A stretch of 64,000 nt of DNA, taken from positions 558,001 to 622,000 of the forward strand of contig JAKCFJ010000003.1 in NCBI GenBank assembly GCA_025041175.1, in the 5' to 3' direction. Below, piece after piece: positions 27,433 through 36,517 of this stretch. This stretch comes from Halobacteriales archaeon YIM A00010 (lineage in GTDB: Archaea > Halobacteriota > Halobacteria > Halobacteriales > Haloarculaceae). How positions within the stretch are numbered: the stretch's first letter is position 1; every line of letters begins with the position of its first letter. The notes under the pieces are model-generated. The model did no database searches and was not told where the DNA came from. It saw only the letters and a list, made by a program, of their open reading frames with translations. Made by a program: the position numbers and the translations under genes.

Positions 27433-27681
27433 TCAGTCGTCAGTTGCGCTCGGCGCGATCGGCGTCTCCTCCGTCTCGTCCGGTTCATCAGGTTCGGACT
27501 CCTCGTTCGCCCAGTCGGGGAGTTCTTCGTGTTCTCGAGCGGCCTCGTACAGTCGTTCGTCTGCGAGATCCCAGTGGTGACACATGGTCGAACAGCCCAG
27601 GATAGCCCAACGTTCGAACGCACTTAGCTGTGTTCCTGGATGTGTCGTTGGACGAGGACAGCAGGCGACCGTTTCGGTCAC
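27433..27681 (-). CDS. Small cysteine-containing protein, unknown
   Basis: An 82-residue protein starting at GTG 27681, which overlaps the stop of the preceding gene (GTGA). The first half has two Cys (ACCPRP) and a second group (GCSTMCHHWD) that together could bind a metal. The tail is very acidic (EESEPDEPDETEETP). I do not recognise a family. The overlap points to joint expression with the 305-residue protein. Confidence 0.5.
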   Translation of the reverse strand: MTETVACCPRPTTHPGTQLSAFERWAILGCSTMCHHWDLADERLYEAAREHEELPDWANEESEPDEPDETEETPIAPSATDD

Positions 27682-28595
27682 CCAGCCGAGAGCGCCTCGT
27701 CGATGCGTCGTTCGAGATCGTCGAGGTCGTTGCGAAGGTCCTCACCTCCTTCAACCTCCTCGAGCCGGTCTGCCAGACCCTGTAGCCGCGAGAACTTCGC
27801 ACTCTCATCGACGTCCGTCTTCTGAACGTACACCTGCTCGTCGGTGTCGTACACCTCCGCTTCGGACAGATCCGTCACCGCGAGCACAACGTCTAGCTTC
27901 TCGGGATCGACGCCGAGCACCCACTCACGGGGGATGTCCCGCTGGTCGAGCACGTCCAATACCGTCTCGTCGTCCTTCGCACGACGCCGTTCGCGCGTGG
28001 TCCGCCGAACCGTTCCGAACCGACCATGCAGCTGCTGGTCAGCCCCGAGCCGGTCGAGCAGTGGCTCCCTAACGCTCTTCCTGATCCGATCGGTGCCACG
28101 CTGAACGTCCGACAAGAGGACGTACAGATCGGTGAGCGCTTCGGTGTCGAGCGAGGCCGGATCGTTTGCGTCCAGTCGATTGAGCAAATCGGCGCACAGC
28201 ACGGCGTCATCGTGAATCCGTTCGGGACGCGTTCGTGCCTCTTCGGGTGGAATGAGGTGAGGAGACTCTCCACCGACCGCTTCGCCGGGTGATTGTGAGA
28301 GCATCCCTCCCTTGGAGATATGCTCGGAGGAAAGGCTCAGGACGGCCGCGTACGGCTCGACGCCGGGTGGTACGTTCCTGAGCGAGATTGGGTCATCTTC
28401 GAGCGAGTCCGCGAGTACGGTGAACTGCTCGCGGCGGAGCGAGCGTTCCTCGCCGCTGTCCCGGAACTGAACGACGATCCGGTCCTCGAAGGTGGCTTCG
28501 ATCTTGAACTGTCGCTCCGAGACGGGAGTCACCAGTTCAGTTCCTAGAGCAAGGCGCTCGCACTCCTCGCGCAGGCGGTGCCAGAATTCGTTCAT
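27678..28595 (-). CDS. Uncharacterised 305-residue protein
   Basis: A soluble, charged protein with three visible parts: an N-terminal ~60-residue beta-rich section (RQFKIEATFEDRIVVQFRDS), a helical middle (about 120-190), and a C-terminal ~70 residues with coiled-coil character (LADRLEEVEGGEDLRNDLDD). No catalytic motif was seen and no family is recognised. It overlaps the small cysteine-containing gene by four bases. Confidence 0.55.
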   Translation of the reverse strand: MNEFWHRLREECERLALGTELVTPVSERQFKIEATFEDRIVVQFRDSGEERSLRREQFTVLADSLEDDPISLRNVPPGVEPYAAVLSLSSEHISKGGMLSQSPGEAVGGESPHLIPPEEARTRPERIHDDAVLCADLLNRLDANDPASLDTEALTDLYVLLSDVQRGTDRIRKSVREPLLDRLGADQQLHGRFGTVRRTTRERRRAKDDETVLDVLDQRDIPREWVLGVDPEKLDVVLAVTDLSEAEVYDTDEQVYVQKTDVDESAKFSRLQGLADRLEEVEGGEDLRNDLDDLERRIDEALSAG

Positions 28596-28965
28596 GGACT
28601 ATCATTCGTCACGGATCCGGAAAAGTACCAGCCATGTGACCGCCTGTAGCCGGTTAATCAGCATACAGTGACGAAGCCACTCTCGAATGTATGAGAGCGG
28701 CCCAAGCTATCCCCCGTCTATATCTTCACCTTATCGCCAGAACCACTTAAAGGATCAGCGCCATCCTCCCGGCGCCATCGGGCAGGGGTCACCGTGGTCT
28801 CCATCCGGACAACCGCTACAGACCCACCAGTCGAACACGATTAGGAGTCGGTTACGGTTAGGAGTCGGTTTAGGTCCACCGCCACGCGCTGGAGAATCAG
28901 CGTATCCGAACCCGAACGTGGTCCCTGTGCAAAGCTTAATCATCCGGCTTGGACAACTGTTTTCC
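28596..28965. other. Intergenic region before the aldehyde dehydrogenase
   Basis: The frame of the aldehyde dehydrogenase stays open back to 28687, but that part is Pro/Ser-rich and unlike the family. A 14-base direct repeat, TTAGGAGTCGGTTA/T, occurs twice near 28842-28873. Nothing else was recognised. Confidence 0.4.
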
Positions 28966-30411
28966 ATGGCAACTGAGACCATCGATCAATATGAGTTGCT
29001 GATCGACGGTGAGTTGGTGCCGGCGGCGTCTAACGACACGCTGAAAACGCTCAATCCGGCGACGGAAGACCCGATCGGGGATGTTGCGGCAGGGGACGCG
29101 GAAGACATCGACCGTGCCGTCGAAAGCGCCAGTGACGCGTTTCCAGCGTGGCGCGATACGCCACCCCAAGAGCGTGGTCGAGTACTCACCGCTATCGCTG
29201 ACGCCATCCGCAAAAACGCAGATCGACTCGCACGAATCGAGACGCAGGACAACGGGAAACCGCTTTCGCAGGCTACCACAGACGTGGAGGACTGCGCCCG
29301 GTATTTCGAGTACTACGCCGGGATTGCCGACAAGATTCACGGAGACAGCATTCCACTCACTACGGAGTACGTAGACTACACGCTCCGCGAGCCGTTGGGC
29401 GTGACCGGCCAGATCATTCCATGGAATTTCCCGATCAGCCTCGTTGGCCGGACGATCGCTCCGGCGCTCGCCGCCGGAAACGTCGCGGTGGCGAAGCCAG
29501 CCGAGCAGACGCCGCTCACGGCACTGGAAGTCGGAAAGCTCGCCCTCGACGCCGGTCTCCCACCAGGGGTGCTGAACGTCGTTCCTGGATTCGGTGCCGA
29601 GGCCGGTGCGGCGCTCGCAAGTCATCCTGCTGTCAACGGCGTGAGCTTCACCGGCTCGGTTGTGACAGGCCAACAGGTCGCAAAGATGGCAGTCGACAAC
29701 GTGACGCCGGTGCACCTCGAGCTGGGTGGGAAAAGCCCGAACGTCGTCTTTCCCGACGCCGACTTCGAGACTGCCATCGATAATACCATCACCGCGATCT
29801 TCGGCACGGCTGCCGGACAGGTGTGCTCTGCTGGCTCCCGGCTCCTCGTCCACGAGGAGATCCATTCCGAGTTCGTCGACGCTCTTACGACGCGAGCCAC
29901 GGAACTCTCAGTCGGCCCGGGCATGGAGGACCACGACGTCGGACCGCTGGTTTCGGCGGATCAATACGACAAGGTGAGGAAATACCTCGATATCGGACGC
30001 GATGAAGCCGGCGAACCGGTCGCTGGCGGCGAGGCCCCCGAGCGCTCCGGCTACTTCATCGAACCGACGATCTTCGACCACGTCGACAACGACATGCGGA
30101 TCGCTCAGGAGGAGATCTTTGGTCCCGTTTTGAGCGTGATCGAGTTTAGCGACGAACAGGAAGCACTGGAGCTAGCGAACGACGTCGATTACGGACTCGT
30201 CGCTGGAATCTTCACGTCGGATGTCGGGCGCGCCCATCGCTTCGCCCGCGACGTTCGGGCTGGACAGGTCTACATCAACGAATGGTTCGCTGGGGGGGTC
30301 GAAACCCCCTTCGGTGGCTACAAACAGAGCGGTTTCGGTCGGGAAAAGGGGTTGGAAGCGATCCGGAGCTACACGCAGCTGAAAAACGTTTGTGCTAACA
30401 TTGACGTGTAA
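28966..30411 (+). CDS. NAD(P)-dependent aldehyde dehydrogenase
   Basis: A 481-residue enzyme with the full family signature. The cofactor region is GQIIPWNFPI (about 144), the catalytic Glu lies in LELGGKSPNVVF (about 247), the catalytic Cys in GQVCSAGSRL (about 284), and EEIFGPVLSV is near 383. It oxidises an aldehyde to the acid. ATG 28966 gives the usual N-terminus. The DUF779 gene follows after two bases, as often seen for acetaldehyde-type dehydrogenases. Confidence 0.94.
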   Translation: MATETIDQYELLIDGELVPAASNDTLKTLNPATEDPIGDVAAGDAEDIDRAVESASDAFPAWRDTPPQERGRVLTAIADAIRKNADRLARIETQDNGKPLSQATTDVEDCARYFEYYAGIADKIHGDSIPLTTEYVDYTLREPLGVTGQIIPWNFPISLVGRTIAPALAAGNVAVAKPAEQTPLTALEVGKLALDAGLPPGVLNVVPGFGAEAGAALASHPAVNGVSFTGSVVTGQQVAKMAVDNVTPVHLELGGKSPNVVFPDADFETAIDNTITAIFGTAAGQVCSAGSRLLVHEEIHSEFVDALTTRATELSVGPGMEDHDVGPLVSADQYDKVRKYLDIGRDEAGEPVAGGEAPERSGYFIEPTIFDHVDNDMRIAQEEIFGPVLSVIEFSDEQEALELANDVDYGLVAGIFTSDVGRAHRFARDVRAGQVYINEWFAGGVETPFGGYKQSGFGREKGLEAIRSYTQLKNVCANIDV

Positions 30412-30413
30412 CC

Positions 30414-30773
30414 ATGTCCGAAATCGACCTGACTGCATCCCTTACGATCACCGACCGCGCGCAGTCGGTCCTGCGATCGCTCGAAGACGACCGGGATGAA
30501 CCGGTAGCGATCGTGCTCAACGACGGCTGCTGTGACGGCATGGGACCAGTTGCACTGGACGCGTCGATGGTGGGCGCAAATGACGTCCGCATCGGCTCCG
30601 ATGGCGGTATCGGCGTGTATGCGCCGCGAACGAAAGCCTCGCTGCGCGAGGGGTACAACGTGATCATCGATGTTACCGAAGCCACGGGCGTCGGCTCGTT
30701 CTCTCTCGAAGTCCCGCTCGGCTACCGGTTCACCGCGGACGAATTCAAAGACGAAAGAGGAAAAGAAGCATGA
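30414..30773 (+). CDS. DUF779 protein linked to aldehyde dehydrogenase
   Basis: A 119-residue protein with the DUF779 core: VLNDGCCDGMGPVA (about 36-49) with its paired Cys, and LGYRFTADEF near the end. The family is commonly encoded beside aldehyde dehydrogenases, as here (two bases apart). Its role is unknown; a metal- or thiol-based helper function is only a guess from the Cys pair. Confidence 0.85.
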   Translation: MSEIDLTASLTITDRAQSVLRSLEDDRDEPVAIVLNDGCCDGMGPVALDASMVGANDVRIGSDGGIGVYAPRTKASLREGYNVIIDVTEATGVGSFSLEVPLGYRFTADEFKDERGKEA

Positions 30774-30809
30774 CTGATCCTGGTTTCGCTGATGGGTAGT
30801 CACAACTGG

Positions 30810-31904
30810 CTATCGGTTTGGCAACAGCGTTGCTCGGGTCACGTCCCGGCTATCCGATTTGGCGAGTGCCTCTTCGACATCGGTTAACGCGAATTCGGCG
30901 TCGATCAAGTCGGCGTACGGGTACTTTTCGCTGTTGTCAGCGAGGAAATCGAGTGCCTTACGAAGATACCACGGATCGTACCTGACAACGGCAGTAATAT
31001 CGATCGCTTTTCGAGTCAGCGTCCCGGGATCGAAGTCAGCCGAGTGGCCGGGGTTGACGTTTCCCATTTCGAGATAGCGCCCACCGTCGCGCAGCAGATG
31101 GATCCCCTCGGCGAACGCCTCGGGAACGCCCGCGACCTCCACTCCGACATCCGCTCCGACCCCATCAGTCAGTTCGTGAACGCGCTCTGCGCGTGCTTCA
31201 GGGGTGTCGTACTCGCGAAAATCAATGGTGTGGTCGACACCGAATTCCTCCGCCCGCTGAATCCGTCCATCAACGCCCTCAATGATGATCGTCTCTGCAC
31301 CCCGCTCGGTCGCCACAGCGATCGCATTGAGTCCTAGGCCCCCCGCGCCCTGGATGACGACCGTGTCACCGTACTCGATGCCCGTCTCGTCCAGGCCGAA
31401 CATGACCTGTGAGAGCGCACAGTTGGCGCCCGCCGCGATGCCTGGATCGACTTCCTCTGGCACTTTGTAGAAGTACTGGTCCGGATGGACGTAGTAGTGG
31501 GTTGCGAATGTCCCATGGAAGTGCGGCGGTTCTTCCGGTGATTTCGCCCAATACCGGTAGGCGTTCTGGCAGAGATGAAAGTCACCGACGAGGCACGATG
31601 AGCACTTCTGGCACGTGATATAGTACACCGGAGCGATGAGATCACCCTCTTCGATCGGCTCGTCCGCGTAGTCGGTCTCCACGCCCTCGCCTAGTTCACT
31701 GACGCGACAGAGCACTTCGTGACCGAGCACTCCCTCTTTCACTTCAGGATGGTGGCCGCGCCAGATGTGCAGTTCTGACCCGCAGACGTTCGCACGCTCG
31801 ACTTCCGTAACAAGCGCTCCAGGTTCGGGGGACGGCACCTCGTACTCCCGAGTCTGTACCGTTTCGGGCTCATCGAGATAAATCAGTGTACCGGTTGACG
31901 CCAT
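30810..31904 (-). CDS. Zinc-dependent medium-chain dehydrogenase
   Basis: A 364-residue zinc dehydrogenase. Catalytic zinc ligands appear in ANVCGSELHIW (about 40) and LGHEVLC (about 60). The structural zinc site is TCQKCSSCLVGDFHLC (about 97-112) with four Cys. The cofactor site is VVIQGAGGLGLNAIAVA (about 182). It is convergent with the aldehyde dehydrogenase/DUF779 pair, and an alcohol-to-aldehyde-to-acid route is a reasonable inference. The substrate is unknown. Confidence 0.88.
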   Translation of the reverse strand: MASTGTLIYLDEPETVQTREYEVPSPEPGALVTEVERANVCGSELHIWRGHHPEVKEGVLGHEVLCRVSELGEGVETDYADEPIEEGDLIAPVYYITCQKCSSCLVGDFHLCQNAYRYWAKSPEEPPHFHGTFATHYYVHPDQYFYKVPEEVDPGIAAGANCALSQVMFGLDETGIEYGDTVVIQGAGGLGLNAIAVATERGAETIIIEGVDGRIQRAEEFGVDHTIDFREYDTPEARAERVHELTDGVGADVGVEVAGVPEAFAEGIHLLRDGGRYLEMGNVNPGHSADFDPGTLTRKAIDITAVVRYDPWYLRKALDFLADNSEKYPYADLIDAEFALTDVEEALAKSDSRDVTRATLLPNR

Positions 31905-31978
31905 GACATTGTGTGAGAATGGCTATCAATATAAACCCACTGTCCTACTGACCCAGGACAAGGGTAGCGCGTCGATCG

Positions 31979-33358
31979 TTACGTATCGACACTCCCGTCC
32001 CCACCTTCGTCCTCTGCGCTCTTTGATGCCTTCAGGACGATCGGATTGATCGGGGCCCCGCTCGCTCGTTCGACGTTAAGCGGCGCAGCCGTAAACAGAA
32101 AGTCGTAGATGCCATCCTCGGCGCAGGCCGCGCCGAGGTCCTCGAGCCAGAGAATTTCGTTGAGATAGACGCCGAGATTGCGGGTCAGTGCTCCGTGTAA
32201 CGGGATGAAAAACGTCTCACCGTCGATCTCCTGCGAGACTTTTTCGACTGCGAGATTGTCCGCGCCAATGTACGGGATGTCCATATCGTGGATCCACTCG
32301 ACTAACTCTTCGCTAAAACGTAGTCCCGGCTCGATCAGCGGACCCCATTCAGCGTTCGAGTCCCGGGTCCGCGCGATTGCCCCCGTCCGAATCAAGAGGA
32401 TATCGCGCTCCTCGATTTCGGTGTCCTGTGCATCAGCGGTTGTCATGAGGTCGTCGAACGTGACACATTCCTCGAGATCGAGGCGGCCGTTTTCCCCTCC
32501 GAACTGTCGACCCACGTCGAGAAGCACGCCTCGACCGCTGACGCCCTTGCTGGCCGGCTTCGAGACTGCGGCCTTCTCAAGACCTCTCGTCTCAGAGACT
32601 GACTCGAGTGGCTCCTCGTTACTGTCTGGAACTGCGTCGGTGCCGGTTGTGCCGAGCAGCGGCGTTTCGAATTCCTTTGTTGCCTCGGTAGTGCTAGCAG
32701 GAAACCCGTTATAGAGTTTCCCGCCGTACCACGGGTGGCCAAGTGCGTCGAGGTGGGTGGTCCCTTGCAGAAACACATCAGTAACGAACTTATCATCAAC
32801 GTATTTTATTCCACCAGTTACCTCCGTACCGCCGGTCGGTGTCGTATTATCCCGACGGGCAGGAGTCCGGGGTGGGAACGCCGGATCGCCGGTATCCGTG
32901 CTTGGAAACGTGGGGCTGGAGCCGTCCTCGGGTGGAAAGACGACATCCGGCTGAGTAGAGTCCGGATTGATGACGTCGCCGGTCACCGAGAGCTGGAGTG
33001 TGAACCGCTCTATTTGGTTCTTTCCACCCTTCATTGCCGCCTGCATTCCCGCGAACATCTGTTCGCTATCAATCAGGTTAAGCGCCCCCATCTCGTCGTC
33101 GTCGCCCCACCGACCCCAGTTCGTCGGTAGATCGTTGAGCAGTTCAGCGATGTCGCCAGACTGCGTCTGGCTGCTAGCCAGAACGCTTTGCATTCTGGTG
33201 GTGTCGCCAGCACTTCCCTGTGCCCTGACTGTTTCGATACTCGTCCCGGCAGCGGCGAATGCTAGCATCGCACCACAGCCCTGGACGAACAGCCGTCGGC
33301 CGAATCCTGCTTCCGATTCACGATCGTGTTTATGATTATTTGATATGTTATTGTTCAT
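31979..33358 (-). CDS. Tat-exported cyclase-family (kynurenine formamidase-like) protein
   Basis: A 459-residue protein of the cyclase/formamidase fold. The N-terminus has a twin-arginine-like signal (GRRLFVQGCGAMLAFAAAG, about 20-38). The metal motif is QGTTHLDALGHPWYGGKLYN (about 195-215): it keeps HxDxxxH but has Gln where many members have the first His, a variant also seen in larger relatives. About 40 extra residues (VVFPPEDGSSPTFPSTDTGD and beyond) interrupt the N-terminal half. Export is unusual for this family, so the substrate may be extracellular. The reaction is a hydrolysis by family, otherwise unknown. Confidence 0.8.
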   Translation of the reverse strand: MNNNISNNHKHDRESEAGFGRRLFVQGCGAMLAFAAAGTSIETVRAQGSAGDTTRMQSVLASSQTQSGDIAELLNDLPTNWGRWGDDDEMGALNLIDSEQMFAGMQAAMKGGKNQIERFTLQLSVTGDVINPDSTQPDVVFPPEDGSSPTFPSTDTGDPAFPPRTPARRDNTTPTGGTEVTGGIKYVDDKFVTDVFLQGTTHLDALGHPWYGGKLYNGFPASTTEATKEFETPLLGTTGTDAVPDSNEEPLESVSETRGLEKAAVSKPASKGVSGRGVLLDVGRQFGGENGRLDLEECVTFDDLMTTADAQDTEIEERDILLIRTGAIARTRDSNAEWGPLIEPGLRFSEELVEWIHDMDIPYIGADNLAVEKVSQEIDGETFFIPLHGALTRNLGVYLNEILWLEDLGAACAEDGIYDFLFTAAPLNVERASGAPINPIVLKASKSAEDEGGDGSVDT

Positions 33359-33845
33359 GTATTTAATCCGAATTGATCATTGGTTATCAATGGGATGCGT
33401 TATCTTCCCACATTATCTCCAACGGATCTTCGTCTACCTGCTATAAAACATTAATTTATAACGATAATAATTTATATCTGATGAACATTTATGTGGTAGA
33501 TTTATTCGTAGTAGATATATATGATTTTTTACTGCAGTATGCCTCGTGTAACGCCACGAGCCGCCATCGTCACTCATACAGCATACAATTCCGAATATGA
33601 CACGGTTCGGATTCGAAGTCAGTTACGCGGTCACTCCCAACACTCATCGAGGTATGCGGTTTAGCTCGCTTGGGATCGCTCACCGTTGTGCTGTCTCACC
33701 GGACGAAGAATATTATTTGAATGATATTTGAGTACGCACCAATAATATGCATGGAAATCAATAACGGATCAATACATTAACACACAAAAAGAAAACGGAG
33801 GTTTCTTATCTATTAATCCTTATATCGATTCACGGGTATTCGCTT
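33359..33845. other. AT-rich intergenic region
   Basis: About 490 bases, markedly AT-rich, between the divergent cyclase-family gene and the symporter operon. It probably holds both promoters. The small frames are short and biased by the AT content. No gene was recognised. Confidence 0.5.
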
Positions 33846-33986
33846 GTGAATGTCTTACAGGTGTTGGCGATAACGACGACGGCATACCTCCTGTTCGTTG
33901 CGTTCTGGATCCTAAAGATGGAGGATTACCTCGAAACGCAGGAAGAAGACGGGGGCGAAATCAGAAATGATAGAACAGAAACATGA
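33846..33986 (+). CDS. 46-residue membrane partner of the sodium:solute symporter
   Basis: A short gene starting at GTG 33846 and ending at TGA 33984-33986, which overlaps the symporter ATG (ATGA). The product has one membrane helix (VLAITTTAYLLFVAFWIL, residues about 5-23) and an acidic tail (EDYLETQEEDGG). The coupled position just before a symporter gene resembles the small subunits that accompany some SSS transporters. The family is not recognised; the role is inferred from position. Confidence 0.7.
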   Translation: MNVLQVLAITTTAYLLFVAFWILKMEDYLETQEEDGGEIRNDRTET

Positions 33987-35542
33987 TATTACAGATTGAT
34001 AGCACAGTAGTCACGTGGGGGTGGGGCTTTCTCGTCGCGTATATCGCGATGATCCTCGGACTCGGCTACCTCGGATACAAGCGTACCGAGACACAGGATG
34101 ACTACGCAACTGCCCGTGGAGGTTTTGGTTTTCTCGTCTTGGCGCTTGCGTATGCGGCGACGGTCGCAAGCGGCTCGACGTTCATGGGGATCCCCGGCCT
34201 GGCCTACGGGATGGGCTTTAAGGCCGGCTACTACGCTATGATCTACCCCATTGGCATCTACATCGGTGTGTTGTTCGTTGCTCGGATCACCAAGAAGGTC
34301 GGCGACCGATTCGGTTCCCAGTCGATACCGGATTTCCTCGGCGATCGATACCAGAGTCCGCTCTTGCGAGTATTGGCGGCGTTAATCGGGCTGTTCTTGC
34401 TATTTTATATCATGGCTCAGGTCACCGCCGCCGGCTGGATGTTCGAGACGATCCTTGGACTGGAGTACGGAACCGGCATCTGGATCGCCGGCGCATTGCT
34501 CTTGGTATACCTGACCGCCGGCGGATCCCACGCGGACATACTCACTGACGCGGTCCAAGGGGCGATCATGATCGGCGTAACTATCTTGATCGTTGTTATG
34601 TTCACCACTGGGTGGGGAATCGACGGTGGAATCAGTGCCGTCAACGCTGCACTGCCGAGCGACATGGGCTGGAACTCCCACACCGACCCTGAGAACCCAA
34701 CGTTCGCGAACTGGTGGGTGATCTTCCTGTTGTTTATCGCCCATATCGGGTTTACAGCTCAGCCGCATCTGGGTAACAAGTTCTTTGCGATCAAAGGTAG
34801 CCAGTATATGAAGAAGTTCATGACGGCCGCCGCAATCGTGGGGATCGCGCTGCCGCTGATGTTTCTTGGCGGCGTACTCGGGCGCGCACAGGGTATCCAG
34901 ATCAGTAATCCCGACGCGATCATTCCAATGCTGTTTGTCGAGAACCTGCCAGCAGTGCTCGCGGCGTTTCTCGGTGTTGCGATCCTGAGCGCGATTATCT
35001 CGACGGCCGACGGACTGATCATCGCTATCTCACAGATCTTCGCCAACGATCTCTACCGCAAGACATACGTTCCCTGGTCAGGTGGTGATCCCACCAGTGA
35101 TCGGGTGAACCAGCGAGCGTTGTGGATCTCGCGCATCTCGACGGTTGTCGTGACGATTGTTGCCGTCGCAGCAGTGAGGACACCACCACAGTACTTATCA
35201 ATACTATTGTGGGTTGGTATCGGTGGCATCATCTCGGCGTACAGCGGTCCATATCTGGTCGGGACGTTTCGTGAAGAAACCTCGAAGACGGCTGCCATAA
35301 TCGCGTTCGTCGTCGCTTTCGGGGTCTACTTCGTAATTCATCTCGGACCTCAGTTCGGCCTCTACGAGGGTTGGTATCCCTACAATCAAAATCCGTTTGC
35401 TTCCACCGGCATTGGTCTTATTATCTCCTGTATGGTGACCTACATAGTCAGTCAGTTCACCGAACCGCTCCCCACCAGTCATCTGGATGAGGTATTCCGT
35501 CCCGAGCGACAAGCATCAGCAGATAAGAGCAGTGACGATTGA
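33983..35542 (+). CDS. Sodium:solute symporter (SSS family), organic acid type
   Basis: A 519-residue protein with about 13 membrane segments. Family features are DYATARGGFGFLVLALAYAA (about 36-55), a SGSTFMGIPGLAYGMGF stretch (about 60), GGSHADILTDAVQGAIM (about 178) and ILSAIISTADGLIIAISQIF (about 333). The sequence is closest in style to the pantothenate/monocarboxylate branch. It forms an operon with the 46-residue gene before it and possibly the unknown gene after it. Confidence 0.9.
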   Translation: MILQIDSTVVTWGWGFLVAYIAMILGLGYLGYKRTETQDDYATARGGFGFLVLALAYAATVASGSTFMGIPGLAYGMGFKAGYYAMIYPIGIYIGVLFVARITKKVGDRFGSQSIPDFLGDRYQSPLLRVLAALIGLFLLFYIMAQVTAAGWMFETILGLEYGTGIWIAGALLLVYLTAGGSHADILTDAVQGAIMIGVTILIVVMFTTGWGIDGGISAVNAALPSDMGWNSHTDPENPTFANWWVIFLLFIAHIGFTAQPHLGNKFFAIKGSQYMKKFMTAAAIVGIALPLMFLGGVLGRAQGIQISNPDAIIPMLFVENLPAVLAAFLGVAILSAIISTADGLIIAISQIFANDLYRKTYVPWSGGDPTSDRVNQRALWISRISTVVVTIVAVAAVRTPPQYLSILLWVGIGGIISAYSGPYLVGTFREETSKTAAIIAFVVAFGVYFVIHLGPQFGLYEGWYPYNQNPFASTGIGLIISCMVTYIVSQFTEPLPTSHLDEVFRPERQASADKSSDD

Positions 35543-35585
35543 TCGGGGGAACCCATAAGTAATCGCCAGCATCTTTCTGCGACCG

Positions 35586-36161
35586 ATGAGGATTCAGACG
35601 TTTGACCCGAAACTCGACGCTGAATCGGCGGTCGTTCGCAGTGATCGGATTACGATCGATACGTTTCTACGGGCGAAACTGTCCACGCTATTGAACGCCG
35701 ATAAAGAGCCGGATGAGGTGTCACTCGTTTACTACCCGGACTACATCGCATACACGACCGTCGAATTACATCGTTATTTCCGAGGTGATCGAACAGTGAA
35801 ATTCCTCGTCGGTATCGATGCTGTAACGGGCCGTGTCGGTGAGGTTGACGTCGAACTACCACCGCGCAAATCCGTTGATTCCAGCTCTGACGCTATCGAC
35901 GCAGAACTAACTCCGACCGATGCTAAAGACGAGTGGGACGACTGGATCTTTCCGTACATCGATCGACGATTCCGACCGTTCAAACGTCCCGATTTCTCGC
36001 TTGACGAGCTCGAGCTCGTCCACGTCCCGTATTGGCTGATCGATTACGGAACCCTAGCTGACAGCTACGTCGTTAGTGGGCTGACCAAGCAGGTTGAAGA
36101 GGTCGTCTCGCTCAACCCCATCGAAAGATACTATGAGCGCATCTGTAGTGGGCAACAATGA
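35586..36161 (+). CDS. Uncharacterised 191-residue protein
   Basis: A soluble protein of mixed alpha/beta character. No membrane segment or signal is present. Notable parts are FRGDRTVKFLVGIDAVTGRV (about 62-81), an acidic linker (SSSDAIDAELTPTDAKDEWD), and aromatic-rich segments (WIFPYIDRRFRPFKRPDF, VPYWLIDYG). It starts 44 bases after the symporter and may share its transcript. I recognise no family. Confidence 0.6.
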   Translation: MRIQTFDPKLDAESAVVRSDRITIDTFLRAKLSTLLNADKEPDEVSLVYYPDYIAYTTVELHRYFRGDRTVKFLVGIDAVTGRVGEVDVELPPRKSVDSSSDAIDAELTPTDAKDEWDDWIFPYIDRRFRPFKRPDFSLDELELVHVPYWLIDYGTLADSYVVSGLTKQVEEVVSLNPIERYYERICSGQQ

Positions 36162-36517
36162 CCAGACCTATGATAAATCAGAATCAAACATCAGACCCAT
36201 AATAAATCGGAGTCGAGCTCGAGTGATGGACAGTTCGTCTCATCCAAAACGAAGTGCTGGTGCTTCTAACCTATCTTCAGTGCACCACAAATCTGGTTAG
36301 TTGAGGTTCCTACTTGTCGAATATATTTATGATATGGTGCGATTCTCCGTCCGTGGCCAACGCGCGTCAATATCCATGTGAGTGCGGCGCCGATTTTCCA
36401 ACCACTTATATGATGAATTTGCTCGACGACTCAAACGCCACCCGCAGGAGAACGAACCCAGTGTGAGTATCGATCACAGTCACAACTCCTACCATCCCGT
36501 TTGCTGTATCTAGCATT
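36162..36517. other. Intergenic region before the flippase gene
   Basis: About 350 bases with mixed AT content. Two similar stretches, AGACCTATGATAAATC and AGACCCATAATAAATC, occur near 36165-36210. No gene was recognised. Confidence 0.4.
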
